NCBI GenBank assembly: GCA_030696435.1
Contig: JAUYSF010000242.1
Location: forward strand, 1-13,125
Reading direction: 5' to 3'
Length of the DNA: 13,125 nucleotides
Origin: Desulfoprunum sp.
Lineage (GTDB): Bacteria; Desulfobacterota; Desulfobulbia; Desulfobulbales; Desulfocapsaceae
Shown here: piece after piece, positions 1-7,240 of the stretch
How positions within the stretch are numbered: position 1 is the stretch's first letter
How the letters are laid out: every line of letters begins with the position of its first letter
Program-made: the position numbers and the translations under genes
The notes under the pieces: model-generated
What the model saw: only the letters and a program-made list of their open reading frames with translations
What the model was told of the DNA's origin: nothing
The model's database searches: none

Positions 1-37
1 GGCATACACTCCACCGCTACAGACGGAGACGACAGAC

Positions 38-961
38 ATGGGCAATGAAATCCTGCTGGAAAGCGGCACCAACGAGGTCGAGATCCTCGAATTTTTTCTT
101 GGCGATCAGAGTTTTGGCATCAATATCGCCAAGATCGCCCAGATCCTGCCCTTTGACCGGACAAAACTGACGGTCATACCGCACAGCAACCCGGCCTTTA
201 TGGGTGCCCTGCTCTGGCAGGGCCGGACGATTCCGCTCATCGACCTCAAGATCTTCCTGCATCAGCCGCCGTACGATATCGAACAGCCGATTGTCCTCGT
301 CACCGAATTCAACGGGGTGAAAAACAGTTTCCTGACGGATGGCGTCAACCGTATTCACCGGGTCGGCTGGGGGGCGATCTCACCGATGGGGCCCCTGCTT
401 GATCGCTATTCTTCGGCCTGTACCGGTTCCATCCATATCCTGGACCAGGATATCCTGCTGATCGATTTTGAATTTATCATCGCCAGTATCAATCCTGAAA
501 CGAGTATTTCCGCCAAACACATCGATCAACGGGTGGATGCCGGCCGCAGCGATAAAATGATCATCTTTGTCGAGGATTCCGCCTTTATCAGAAATACCAT
601 TTCTTCCCAGCTGAAAAAATGCGGCTTTGACCAAGTTGATGTCTTTGAAAACGGCCTTGATGCCTGCAATCATATCCATGCGCTTGCCAAAAAGAGCCAA
701 AAGGAGGGATTGGATATCCGTTCGGCCCTGTCTCTTGTAGTCACCGATATCGAAATGCCCAAGATGGACGGCCTGGCCCTGTGCCGGGTCATCAAGAAAG
801 AGCTGCAGCTCGAAACCGTGCCGGTCATCCTCTTCAGCTCGCTGATCAATGAACAGATGGCCTACAAGTGCCGGGAAGTTGGGGCCGATGCCTTTTTGAC
901 CAAACCCCGGGTGGACGAACTGGTTGTACTTATGGACAGGCTTCTGGGATATAACATTTAA
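38..961 (+). CDS. cheV: CheV-like chemotaxis scaffold (CheW domain fused to a response receiver)
   Basis: A 307-residue cytoplasmic protein. Residues about 14-155 form a CheW-like SH3-type adaptor domain, which in this family docks chemoreceptors to the CheA kinase. Residues about 173-305 form a receiver domain with the acidic pair E179/D180, phosphoacceptor D237 (in VVTDIEMPKMDG), the S/T switch residue S267 and the conserved lysine K289 (in TKP). All residues needed for phosphorylation are therefore present. Known CheV proteins use phosphorylation of the receiver to tune receptor-kinase coupling. The ATG has a GGAG ribosome binding site nine bases upstream. The hemerythrin gene follows after 26 bp on the same strand, so the two are probably co-transcribed. 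No other chemotaxis gene is visible. The domain assignment is firm; the assumption that it works in motility rather than another Che-like pathway is inference. Confidence 0.9.
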   Translation: MGNEILLESGTNEVEILEFFLGDQSFGINIAKIAQILPFDRTKLTVIPHSNPAFMGALLWQGRTIPLIDLKIFLHQPPYDIEQPIVLVTEFNGVKNSFLTDGVNRIHRVGWGAISPMGPLLDRYSSACTGSIHILDQDILLIDFEFIIASINPETSISAKHIDQRVDAGRSDKMIIFVEDSAFIRNTISSQLKKCGFDQVDVFENGLDACNHIHALAKKSQKEGLDIRSALSLVVTDIEMPKMDGLALCRVIKKELQLETVPVILFSSLINEQMAYKCREVGADAFLTKPRVDELVVLMDRLLGYNI

Positions 962-987
962 ACTCTCACCTATTGGAAAATCTCGGC

Positions 988-1392
988 ATGAAAAACATAT
1001 CAATTATCTGGACACCTGACCTCGAGGTGGGGATCAAAGAAATCGACGATCAGCATCGGCAGCTTTTTTCACTCTTGGCCGCTTTCTATACCAACCTGCA
1101 GAAGGGAGCAGGCAGGGAAATCATCGCAAAAATGCTGGAGGATCTGATGACTCATGCCGGGGCTCATTTCAAACTTGAAGAATCGTTTCTGCAGGCCCAC
1201 CCCGACCTAATCCGGCACCACCAACTCCATTACGACTTCATCAAACAGATGGGTCAATTTGAGCGGGACTATCTGCAGGGCGATATCTCCCTTGCAGTCG
1301 ACATAGTCACCTTTGTCATAGATTGGCTGCACGAGCATATTGTCGGTATAGACAAACAATATTTCCTTGATCTGCAAAAGGCCGGGGAATGA
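988..1392 (+). CDS. Bacteriohemerythrin
   Basis: A 134-residue single-domain hemerythrin, the usual length for the bacterial family. The full set of di-iron ligands is visible: H23 (DDQH), H60 and E64 (HFKLE), H77 and H81 (HHQLH), H117 and D122 (HIVGID). The protein should form a four-helix bundle that reversibly binds O2 at a diferric/diferrous site in the cytoplasm, acting as an oxygen store, carrier or sensor. An upstream in-frame TTG at 973 exists, but the ATG at 988 is preferred: it has GGAAA eight bases upstream and gives the typical N-terminus beginning MKNISIIWTPDLEVGI. It lies 26 bp after the CheV-like gene, so a role in oxygen-linked behaviour is possible but inferred. Nothing is truncated. 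Confidence 0.93.
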   Translation: MKNISIIWTPDLEVGIKEIDDQHRQLFSLLAAFYTNLQKGAGREIIAKMLEDLMTHAGAHFKLEESFLQAHPDLIRHHQLHYDFIKQMGQFERDYLQGDISLAVDIVTFVIDWLHEHIVGIDKQYFLDLQKAGE

Positions 1393-1559
1393 ACAAAACC
1401 CGCAGGGATTCACCGGCGAAGGGGCATCAAGGGCACGATCGAGCTTATTCTCAAGACGCAACCTCTAACCCGGACGCTTGTGGTGGTGGCGATATTGAAG
1501 AGGAAAGGCGCAATTTGACGGTTGGATTGAGCAGGCGGGGAATGCCAAGTCAGAATGCT

Positions 1560-2183
1560 CTATTCCAGGTAGAGAAGAATTGCAAAGAAATGGCAGATAC
1601 TTCCCGCCAGCACAAAAAGGTGCCAGATGCCGTGAAAATGTCTGACTCGTCCATCCAGCAGATAGAAACCTATTCCCGTGGTATAGAACAGGCCACCTGA
1701 AAGCAGCAGGACAAATCCGGCAGTAGGAAGTCGTTCGAGTAGAGGCCCAAGGGCAGCCAGGCAGAGCCAGCCCATCACAAGATAAATAGCCAGCGGCAGA
1801 AACCGTCGCCCTTTTCGGGTTGCGGGCAGTGCATCAATCACCAGGCCAAGCAGAGCCAACCCCCAAACTACCCCAAAAAGAGACCAGCCCCATCCACCAC
1901 GGAGGGTGACAAGAGCGAAGGGGGTGTAGGTGCCGGCGATCAGAAGATAAATAGCCTGATGATCGAGCAGTTGGAAGAAGGCCTTGGCCTTGCCGCGAAA
2001 ACTGTGATAGAGCGCAGAGGCCATATAGAGGAGGACCAGACTAGCGCCATAGACACTGAAACTGACGATCTTCCAGGGATCGCCCTGCAGAGAGGCAAAG
2101 ACCACGAGTACCACTAGACCGACCAAGGCCATGACCGCGCCTAAAAGATGGCTTATACTGTTGAAACGTTCGCCGTGATACAT
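1560..2183 (-). CDS. trhA: TrhA / hemolysin III family (PAQR-like) membrane protein
   Basis: A 207-residue integral membrane protein with seven predicted hydrophobic helices, the normal size for the YqfA/hemolysin III family, which is related to eukaryotic PAQR (adiponectin receptor-type) proteins. Family motifs are visible: NSISHLLGA at residues 8-16, S56 and H60 in SALYH, D74-H75 followed by IYLLIAGTYTPF, and H184/H188 (HGIWH) with H198 in the last helix. In PAQR proteins these Ser, Asp and His residues line a metal site. The family is linked to membrane energetics and fluidity homeostasis; the old 'hemolysin' name comes from heterologous assays and is probably misleading. The start has an AGGT ribosome binding site and lies 45 bp after the Fe-S oxidoreductase on the same strand, suggesting one transcript. 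Confidence 0.9.
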   Translation of the reverse strand: MYHGERFNSISHLLGAVMALVGLVVLVVFASLQGDPWKIVSFSVYGASLVLLYMASALYHSFRGKAKAFFQLLDHQAIYLLIAGTYTPFALVTLRGGWGWSLFGVVWGLALLGLVIDALPATRKGRRFLPLAIYLVMGWLCLAALGPLLERLPTAGFVLLLSGGLFYTTGIGFYLLDGRVRHFHGIWHLFVLAGSICHFFAILLYLE

Positions 2184-2228
2184 GATTTCACCTGCCCATA
2201 ACAGTGTGTAGTGGAGGGCAACACATAT

Positions 2229-3503
2229 TCATTGAAGAGCCTTATTGAGGAGCCGGACCGCCCATCCGGCCAGGTAAGTACCTGCCGGAACACAGAGGCC
2301 GAAGGAGGACGCAGCCAGTAATAATACAGCAAGTCCGGCCTTCTTGGCTCGTGCTTTTCGCCCCGGCCTCTCTCTTGTGAGATTGCCGGCACTTCTTTTT
2401 TGCAGCCGCCTCTTGAACAGTAGCCGGTTGAGGTAAGTAAAAGGGGCTCGGGAAGATCCGGCCTTGCCGGCCAAGGTCCGCTGCGGTGCAAAAAGCAGAT
2501 CGACAATATGACACGTTGAGGCCATTCTTTGGAGAAGATTTGTGCAACCGGCACAGTAGGTGACGATCAATCTGCCCTCCGCCTCTTGGGCCCGACGGCT
2601 CGTCCACTTTTCTGCCAAGGCGCCATCTCGTGCACCTACAGCCCCCCCTTCACCGCAACAGAACGTATGCTCCCGGTTGTGCGGCATCTCCTGAACAGTC
2701 AAGCCCTGTTGCTGCAAGAGAGTCCGAACCGCCACATGCAGGCCGGCGGCAAAACGTACGGCACAGGGATCATGCAGCGTGACAGGAACATTCTGCATGA
2801 CTCCTGTACCCATGCCACGCTGGACAATATGCTCATAGATCGTCGTCACCGCAAGCCCTCCACCGTACTCTGAAAAAATCTTATGACAATTCGGGCAGGC
2901 CACGATAACGGTGGTGACCCCTGCGGCCAGGAGATAGTCGCGCAGCTCAAAAAACAGGCGCTCAAAGTCCTGCTGCCGACCAAGGTCATGTGATGGTTTT
3001 GCACAGCAGTCGAGGACTATGCCGATAGTGGCATCGACCTGCAGCAGAGAGTCATACAGTTTTTCCGTCTTTTCAGGTCGGCTACCGGGGAGATTACAAC
3101 CGGGGAAGAAAACGGTGTGACAATCCTCCGGCAGAGAATACCAGCTATATCGCTGAGAAGTGCCTCGTCGTTCATAGGCCAGGAGTCCATTATGTCCCCG
3201 GCAATGTCCCCGACCCAAGGTATAGGCCTCTCGGCGCAGATCGAGAAACATGCGGGACGGATCCAGGCCGACTGGGCAGACAGCGGCGCAAAGGCCGCAG
3301 AGACTGCAGGAAAATGACATGAGCTGGATACGTTCAGGCTCAGCCGGGTATTCGTCTGCAATATCGCCGGGAAGACCATATTTTTGCAGGAAGCTGCAAT
3401 CTCTCTGACAGAGCCCGCAGCTATCGCAGGTCTCGGCAACAAAGGCGATACCTGCACTATACGGATGCATTTCGGCGGCTTGCATGTCGGCTGTGTTCAG
3501 CAT
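2229..3503 (-). CDS. HdrD/GlpC-like iron-sulfur oxidoreductase with two CCG domains and a C-terminal hydrophobic tail
   Basis: A 424-residue redox protein. Two 4Fe-4S motifs open it: C26/C29/C32/C36 (CDSCGLCQRDC) and C66/C69/C72/C76 (CSLCGLCAAVCP). Two cysteine-rich CCG domains follow: C136, C166-C167, C203, C206, and C247, C282-C283, C317, C320. This order is that of heterodisulfide-reductase D and GlpC/LldE-like subunits, which pass electrons between a quinone, thiol or ferredoxin pool and a partner dehydrogenase. A strongly basic linker is followed by a hydrophobic stretch at about 390-418 that could be a membrane anchor. The start is uncertain: an ATG at 3542 gives 437 residues, but a promoter-like element at 3549-3577 would put transcription start almost on that codon, whereas the ATG at 3503 has GGGGA just upstream. 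No catalytic partner is encoded next to it, so the substrate is unknown. Confidence 0.87.
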   Translation of the reverse strand: MLNTADMQAAEMHPYSAGIAFVAETCDSCGLCQRDCSFLQKYGLPGDIADEYPAEPERIQLMSFSCSLCGLCAAVCPVGLDPSRMFLDLRREAYTLGRGHCRGHNGLLAYERRGTSQRYSWYSLPEDCHTVFFPGCNLPGSRPEKTEKLYDSLLQVDATIGIVLDCCAKPSHDLGRQQDFERLFFELRDYLLAAGVTTVIVACPNCHKIFSEYGGGLAVTTIYEHIVQRGMGTGVMQNVPVTLHDPCAVRFAAGLHVAVRTLLQQQGLTVQEMPHNREHTFCCGEGGAVGARDGALAEKWTSRRAQEAEGRLIVTYCAGCTNLLQRMASTCHIVDLLFAPQRTLAGKAGSSRAPFTYLNRLLFKRRLQKRSAGNLTRERPGRKARAKKAGLAVLLLAASSFGLCVPAGTYLAGWAVRLLNKALQ

Positions 3504-3548
3504 AGTTCCCCATTGTGTCATTTGATTCAGACCGTTGCCCATGAGCGG

Positions 3549-3577
3549 AATTTACCAATCCGGCCGGCATAAATCAA
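3549..3577 (-). promoter_or_regulatory. Candidate sigma70 promoter of the Fe-S oxidoreductase/trhA unit
   Basis: On the minus strand, TTGATT (3577-3572) and TAAATT (3554-3549) are 17 bases apart. Transcription would begin near 3542, which favours the ATG at 3503 as the start of the downstream gene. Predicted from the sequence only. Confidence 0.4.
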
Positions 3578-3671
3578 ATTGGCTCATCCGATGGCTAAAG
3601 ATGATGGAATCAGCTCTGACGATATCACTAAAAAATCCGAGTCCCCTTTGGCTGATTCTTGAGGAGGTTGT

Positions 3672-3749
3672 ATGAGAGTAGGTTCAGGCCAAAACGGCAG
3701 ATTTTCGCGCACAAAACGTTCAGAATATGCCAAAGAATATTTTTCTTGA
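3672..3749 (+). CDS. Possible 25-residue small protein
   Basis: An ATG at 3672 is preceded by GAGGAGG at a suitable distance and opens a 25-codon frame ending in TGA at 3747-3749. The peptide (MRVGSGQNGRFSRTKRSEYA, then KEYFS) is basic and polar, with no membrane segment and no recognised family. The only support is the unusually good ribosome binding site and its position just after the 8-bp inverted repeat. It could be a chance frame, a leader peptide, or the remnant of a longer gene. The kinase gene starts 170 bases downstream. Confidence 0.25.
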   Translation: MRVGSGQNGRFSRTKRSEYAKEYFS

Positions 3750-3919
3750 GGTATTCTCCCTCATCCACCTTCTTTCAGTATTTTCATCTTTCCCATATTT
3801 TACATTGATTACACCATATGATTCTGCAACAATGACAACACGGAGGGAAAGAGATCCAGGCATCATCCACACACTTGAAATAATGATCCGTCAATCGGGA
3901 CTCAAGATAATAGGATACA

Positions 3920-5950
3920 ATGATTTCCTTTGCCAAAACCAGCAGCAAGATTATTTTGAGTTTCGTGGTTCTCGCTGTCGTCTTCGCAGGCACTTCATAT
4001 ATATATATTCAACGAGATCAAGCCCATGACGACCGCCAGCTGAAAATTCACGCGACTATCATTGCCGATGACGTCTGGGCGGTAAACCCTTCCGGGGCAA
4101 AACCCTATCTGGAATTGGCCATGCAGGCAAATTCCTACAAAAGTCTGACGATCAGGCAACTGGGCAATGAATCGTTTCTGCACGTCGAGAGCCCGCCGCT
4201 CTCGGGAATTGAACGGCTCTTGTTCCAGCTCAAAATCATCCGGACACGCTCTCTCACCACCGACATTTTTTATAACAACCAGCAGATTGGCATCCTCAAA
4301 GGAGTGAAGTATGTCCGGGTAATCTATCCCCTGATGAATATCCTGATTTTTCTGTCGCTGCTCATGCTTGCCACCGTTTTTTTCATCTACCTCTTTTCCA
4401 ACCGAAAACACCTTGAACAGCAGGTTGAAGAGCGGACCCGGAATCTGCAGGAGAGCGAGCGTCGCTTTCACGATCTGGTCAACCTGCTTCCGGAAATGGT
4501 ATGGGAGACCGATCAGCGGGGCAATGTCTCCTATGCCAATCAGTTCGCCATCCAGCGCCTGGGATTCTCCAGCAACCCGGATAGCCCTACTGTCTGGTTT
4601 GACCATATTGTCCCGGAACAACGCGATATAGCCATCAATTGTTTTAAAGAGACGATGCGTGGTCATAGCCTCGGCCTGAAAGAATTCCGGGCACTCGCTC
4701 AAGATAATGTCCCCTTCCCCGTTCTTCTCCGCTCGGCCCCCATTATCCAGGAAAGCCTTATCACCGGCACCCGTAGCATTGCCATTGATATCTCCGAACG
4801 ATATGCCCTGGAGGAACAGCTGCGTCGGGCCCAGAAAATGAAGGCCATTGGCCTTATGGCGGGTGGAGTGGCCCATGATCTCAACAATATTCTCTCGGGA
4901 ATCGTCAATTATCCTGAGCTCATCCTGATGGATCTGGCAAAAGACAGCCCGCTGCGACGCCCACTCGAGGCCATGCGCAAGTCCGGTATGCAGGCCGCCG
5001 AAGTCGTCGCGGACCTGTTGACTGTTGCCAGAGGAGTTGCAGCCACCAAAGTTATCTCGGATCCGCATACCCTGATTGGCGAGTATCTCGAATCACCGGA
5101 GTTTTTCCAACTCAGCTCCCTGTATCCCAGCATAACCTGTATCTCCGAGCTTGACCCCGAGACACATAATATCTCCTGCTCGCCGATTCATGTAAAAAAA
5201 TGCCTCATGAACCTTATCACCAATGCAGCAGAGGCGATGAATGGCTATGGCACAATCACTGTTTCCACCGCCAATCAGTCTTTCGACTACTCTCTTGCCA
5301 ATAACGATCCAGCATTAAGTGGAGAATATTCTGTCATCTCAGTCCGTGACACAGGTTCCGGCATCCCTGCCCAAGACCTCGATCACATTTTTGAACCCTT
5401 TTATACCAAAAAGGCCATGGGCCGCAGCGGCACGGGCCTGGGACTGGCGGTTGTCTGGAACACCATGACGGATCACAACGGCACGGTCACTGTCACAAGC
5501 GATACGCATGGCACGCTCTTTAAACTCTTCTTTCCAAGCACGAGGGAAAGGCATACACTCGACTCAAAAAAGACTGATCCGGCTGCCTTCAAGGGCAACG
5601 GCGAGACCATCCTGGTCGTCGATGATGAAGCTCAGCAGTTGGACATTGCCGCCCGGATTCTGACAGCCCTGGGATATAGGGTGTCAACCGCTTCTTCCGG
5701 CGAAGAGGCGATTGAATTCGTGCACAAGACCGCCGTCGATCTCCTGATCCTCGATATGATCATGTCCCCGGGCATGAACGGCCGTGAAACCTATGAAAAG
5801 ATACTGGCGATACATCCAGGCCAGAGGGCCATTATTGCCAGCGGATTTTCCCAGAGTGTTGATGTCAAGGCGGCGGTTGAACTTGGTGCGGGAAGTTTTA
5901 TAAGTAAGCCGTACACCATGGAGGAACTTGGCAGGATTGTCCAGAAGTAG
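3920..5950 (+). CDS. Membrane-bound PAS hybrid histidine kinase with C-terminal receiver
   Basis: A 676-residue sensor kinase. Transmembrane helices at about 9-30 and 137-160 enclose a periplasmic region of about 105 residues. A short coiled coil (163-182) leads into a PAS domain (about 181-300). The HisKA domain has phosphoacceptor H319 in GGVAHDLNN. The ATPase domain shows the N box (NLITNAAEAM, 431-440), G1 box (DTGSGIP, 477-483), F box (FEPFYTKK) and G2 box (GTGLGLA, 504-510). A receiver at about 563-673 carries D568/D569, phosphoacceptor D612, S641 and K663. All catalytic residues are intact. No DNA-binding response regulator or Hpt protein is visible in the window, so the output is unknown. 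The secreted binding-protein-like gene 127 bp downstream may belong to the same signalling unit, which is inference. The start has AGGA four bases upstream of the ATG. Confidence 0.92.
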   Translation: MISFAKTSSKIILSFVVLAVVFAGTSYIYIQRDQAHDDRQLKIHATIIADDVWAVNPSGAKPYLELAMQANSYKSLTIRQLGNESFLHVESPPLSGIERLLFQLKIIRTRSLTTDIFYNNQQIGILKGVKYVRVIYPLMNILIFLSLLMLATVFFIYLFSNRKHLEQQVEERTRNLQESERRFHDLVNLLPEMVWETDQRGNVSYANQFAIQRLGFSSNPDSPTVWFDHIVPEQRDIAINCFKETMRGHSLGLKEFRALAQDNVPFPVLLRSAPIIQESLITGTRSIAIDISERYALEEQLRRAQKMKAIGLMAGGVAHDLNNILSGIVNYPELILMDLAKDSPLRRPLEAMRKSGMQAAEVVADLLTVARGVAATKVISDPHTLIGEYLESPEFFQLSSLYPSITCISELDPETHNISCSPIHVKKCLMNLITNAAEAMNGYGTITVSTANQSFDYSLANNDPALSGEYSVISVRDTGSGIPAQDLDHIFEPFYTKKAMGRSGTGLGLAVVWNTMTDHNGTVTVTSDTHGTLFKLFFPSTRERHTLDSKKTDPAAFKGNGETILVVDDEAQQLDIAARILTALGYRVSTASSGEEAIEFVHKTAVDLLILDMIMSPGMNGRETYEKILAIHPGQRAIIASGFSQSVDVKAAVELGAGSFISKPYTMEELGRIVQK

Positions 5951-5988
5951 CTACAGGCCTAAGAGAGAACGCTTTTATACACGATTTA

Positions 5989-6044
5989 AGAACTTGTCCG
6001 TAAATAGGATTTGAGCACCAAAGTATTATTGACGGACAAGCTCT
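5989..6044. repeat. 56-bp near-perfect inverted repeat between kinase and binding-protein genes
   Basis: AGAACTTGTCCGT (5989-6001) is complementary to ACGGACAAGCTCT (6032-6044) at 12 of 13 positions, with a 30-base centre. It lies 38 bases after the kinase stop and 33 bases before the next start codon. There is no T tract after it, so it is not a classic intrinsic terminator. It may be an mRNA stem, an operator, or a remnant of a small mobile element. Confidence 0.6.
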
Positions 6045-6077
6045 AAGGCACTATCCAAATATCCAGGGAGGTCTATC

Positions 6078-6956
6078 ATGTCATTATTGAGCAGGTTCCA
6101 GGCTCTTGCCGTTGTTTGTATCCTCATTCTTACCGGTGCAAAGGGTTCATCCGCCAAGGATTCGATAACCTGGCTGGAGGCCGTTGCCCCGCCCTTTTTT
6201 ATCCATGAAGGCCCCTTGAAAGATCAGGGCTATGAAGACCTGATTACTGATATTCTGGAAAAAAACCTGCCCGAATACGACCACACCCGAACCGTAGCCA
6301 ATATCACCCGGCACTATTATGAGTTTGAACAGGGCCAGAAGGTCTGCAATGTCGGACTGTACAAGACGCCGGAACGAGAAAAGTTCATGTATTTTTCTAT
6401 CCCGAGCTTTTTCACCTATCCGACCGTTCTTATCATCGATAAATCCAAATGGCCGATCTTTGGCAAGAGCAAGTCAGTCAAGCTCGAAGATATAATGAAA
6501 TCCCAAAAATTCATTATCGGCCGCGGTGAAAATCGCTCATACGGTAAATTTGTCGATGAAATACTGAACAAATACGGGACAAAGAAAAATGTCTTCACCT
6601 ATGAAGGCCAGGAACTGTCGCTCAACTTCTTCAAAATGCTCAAACTCGACCGCCTCGATGGCTTGATCGGTCTGCCCGAAGAGGCTATGTACCAGGCCGA
6701 GCGACTTGGCATCCGCGATCAGATCGTAACCATTGCCATCGAAGAAAACCAGACGAGTCCGGAATCCTGGTTCAGTTATGTGGCCTGCTCGAAAACCGAG
6801 TGGGGCAAACAGGCCATTGCCAACATCAACAGCGCCCTTCTTGAACAGCGCCCAACCGATGCCTACCGGGCCGCATACGAACGCTGGCTCGATGAAAGCA
6901 GCTTAGAAGGCTATCGCAAACTCTACCGAGAGGTCTTTCTCAAGGTTCGTGAGTGA
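6078..6956 (+). CDS. Secreted SBP_bac_3-like periplasmic binding protein, probably TIGR02285 family
   Basis: A 292-residue protein with a signal peptide: a basic N-terminus, a hydrophobic core at about 8-20, and probable cleavage after SSA at residue 26. The mature part begins ITWLEAVAPPFFIHEGPLKD, matching the lobe-1 start of type II binding proteins of the SBP_bac_3 superfamily. The style (W near the start, PP, EGPLKDQGYEDLI) recalls the TIGR02285 family, whose ligand is not known. It lacks the canonical S-x-S-I-T-x-x-R ligand loop seen in the HisJ-like protein of this window. GGGAGG six bases before the ATG is a strong ribosome binding site. It follows the hybrid kinase by 127 bp and lies 327 bp from the importer operon, so it may be a ligand-binding partner of the kinase or an extra importer component. 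That role is inferred. Confidence 0.78.
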   Translation: MSLLSRFQALAVVCILILTGAKGSSAKDSITWLEAVAPPFFIHEGPLKDQGYEDLITDILEKNLPEYDHTRTVANITRHYYEFEQGQKVCNVGLYKTPEREKFMYFSIPSFFTYPTVLIIDKSKWPIFGKSKSVKLEDIMKSQKFIIGRGENRSYGKFVDEILNKYGTKKNVFTYEGQELSLNFFKMLKLDRLDGLIGLPEEAMYQAERLGIRDQIVTIAIEENQTSPESWFSYVACSKTEWGKQAIANINSALLEQRPTDAYRAAYERWLDESSLEGYRKLYREVFLKVRE

Positions 6957-6985
6957 TAACTGTTCAGTTCGCTGTCATTGAATCC

Positions 6986-7127
6986 ATCGGGATCGAAATC
7001 GTTATCGCTATCGAAATCGGATTGAGTCTTCGGTGCAGTGAATTCTGAGGTCGCAGTCGCACTTTTCCTGAAACTGCTATGATTTTTGCGAACTCGATTC
7101 GATTTCGATCCCGATTTCGATAGCGAT
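6986..7127. repeat. Inverted pair of ATCGAAATCG-type repeats
   Basis: The left copy has two related halves, ATCGGGATCGAAATCG (6986-7001) and ATCGCTATCGAAATCGG (7004-7020). The right copy holds exact reverse complements of both: CGATTTCGATCCCGAT (7100-7115) and CCGATTTCGATAGCGAT (7111-7127), overlapping by five bases. The two arms flank 79 bases of unremarkable sequence. Because both halves share the GATCGAAATCG/TATCGAAATCG core, several pairings are possible. It is probably a dispersed intergenic repeat. Confidence 0.75.
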
Positions 7128-7144
7128 TTTATTCAGCTGAATCG

Positions 7145-7174
7145 TTACAAATTTGCATTTACTACCCGGATAAT
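7145..7174 (+). promoter_or_regulatory. Candidate sigma70 promoter of the amino acid importer operon
   Basis: TTACAA (7145-7150) and GATAAT (7169-7174) are separated by 18 bases. Transcription would start near 7181, giving a leader of about 100 bases that contains the interlocked stems at 7205-7240. An overlapping alternative is TTGCAT (7153-7158) with TATATA (7176-7181), spacing 17. Confidence 0.45.
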
Positions 7175-7204
7175 ATATATAGCCATGAACGTTGATTCTG
7201 TGGT

Positions 7205-7240
7205 GCCGGAGTAGGCTGTCCGCTTCCGGCGTACGGACAG
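7205..7240 (+). promoter_or_regulatory. Candidate H-type pseudoknot or pair of alternative hairpins in the importer leader
   Basis: Stem 1 pairs GCCGGA (7205-7210) with TCCGGC (7225-7230), six perfect pairs. Stem 2 pairs CTGTCCG (7216-7222) with CGGACAG (7234-7240), seven perfect pairs. The 5' arm of stem 2 lies in the loop of stem 1, so the stems interlock as an H-type pseudoknot (connectors of 5, 2 and 3 bases) or exclude each other as alternative hairpins. The structure ends 43 bases before the TTG start codon. It matches no riboswitch class I can name; any ligand is speculation. Confidence 0.4.

Larger units (their letters stand above)
3543..3919. other. Divergent intergenic region
   Basis: This 377-base region lies between the minus-strand Fe-S gene and the plus-strand kinase. 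Besides the minus-strand promoter candidate it holds an 8-bp inverted repeat, GAATCAGC (3607-3614) and GCTGATTC (3651-3658), with a 36-base spacer, followed by a 25-codon open frame with a strong ribosome binding site. It is more AT-rich towards the kinase start. I found no convincing -35/-10 pair for the kinase. Confidence 0.5.

Noticed and set aside
1389..1700. Plus-strand frame of 103 codons starting on the hemerythrin stop (ATGA overlap)
   Set aside because: It has no ribosome binding site, its second half lies antisense to the trhA gene, and the peptide is of low quality with no family resemblance. It looks like a chance frame.
3995..5068. Long minus-strand frame of 357 codons over the kinase gene
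   Set aside because: It lies antisense to the intact kinase, whose domains and catalytic motifs are continuous; long antisense frames are common in codon-biased genes.
7205..7240. Assignment of the leader structure to guanidine-III, glutamine or SAM-II type riboswitches
   Set aside because: The topology is similar to known H-type pseudoknots, but loop lengths and conserved bases of those classes are not seen, so no class name is given.
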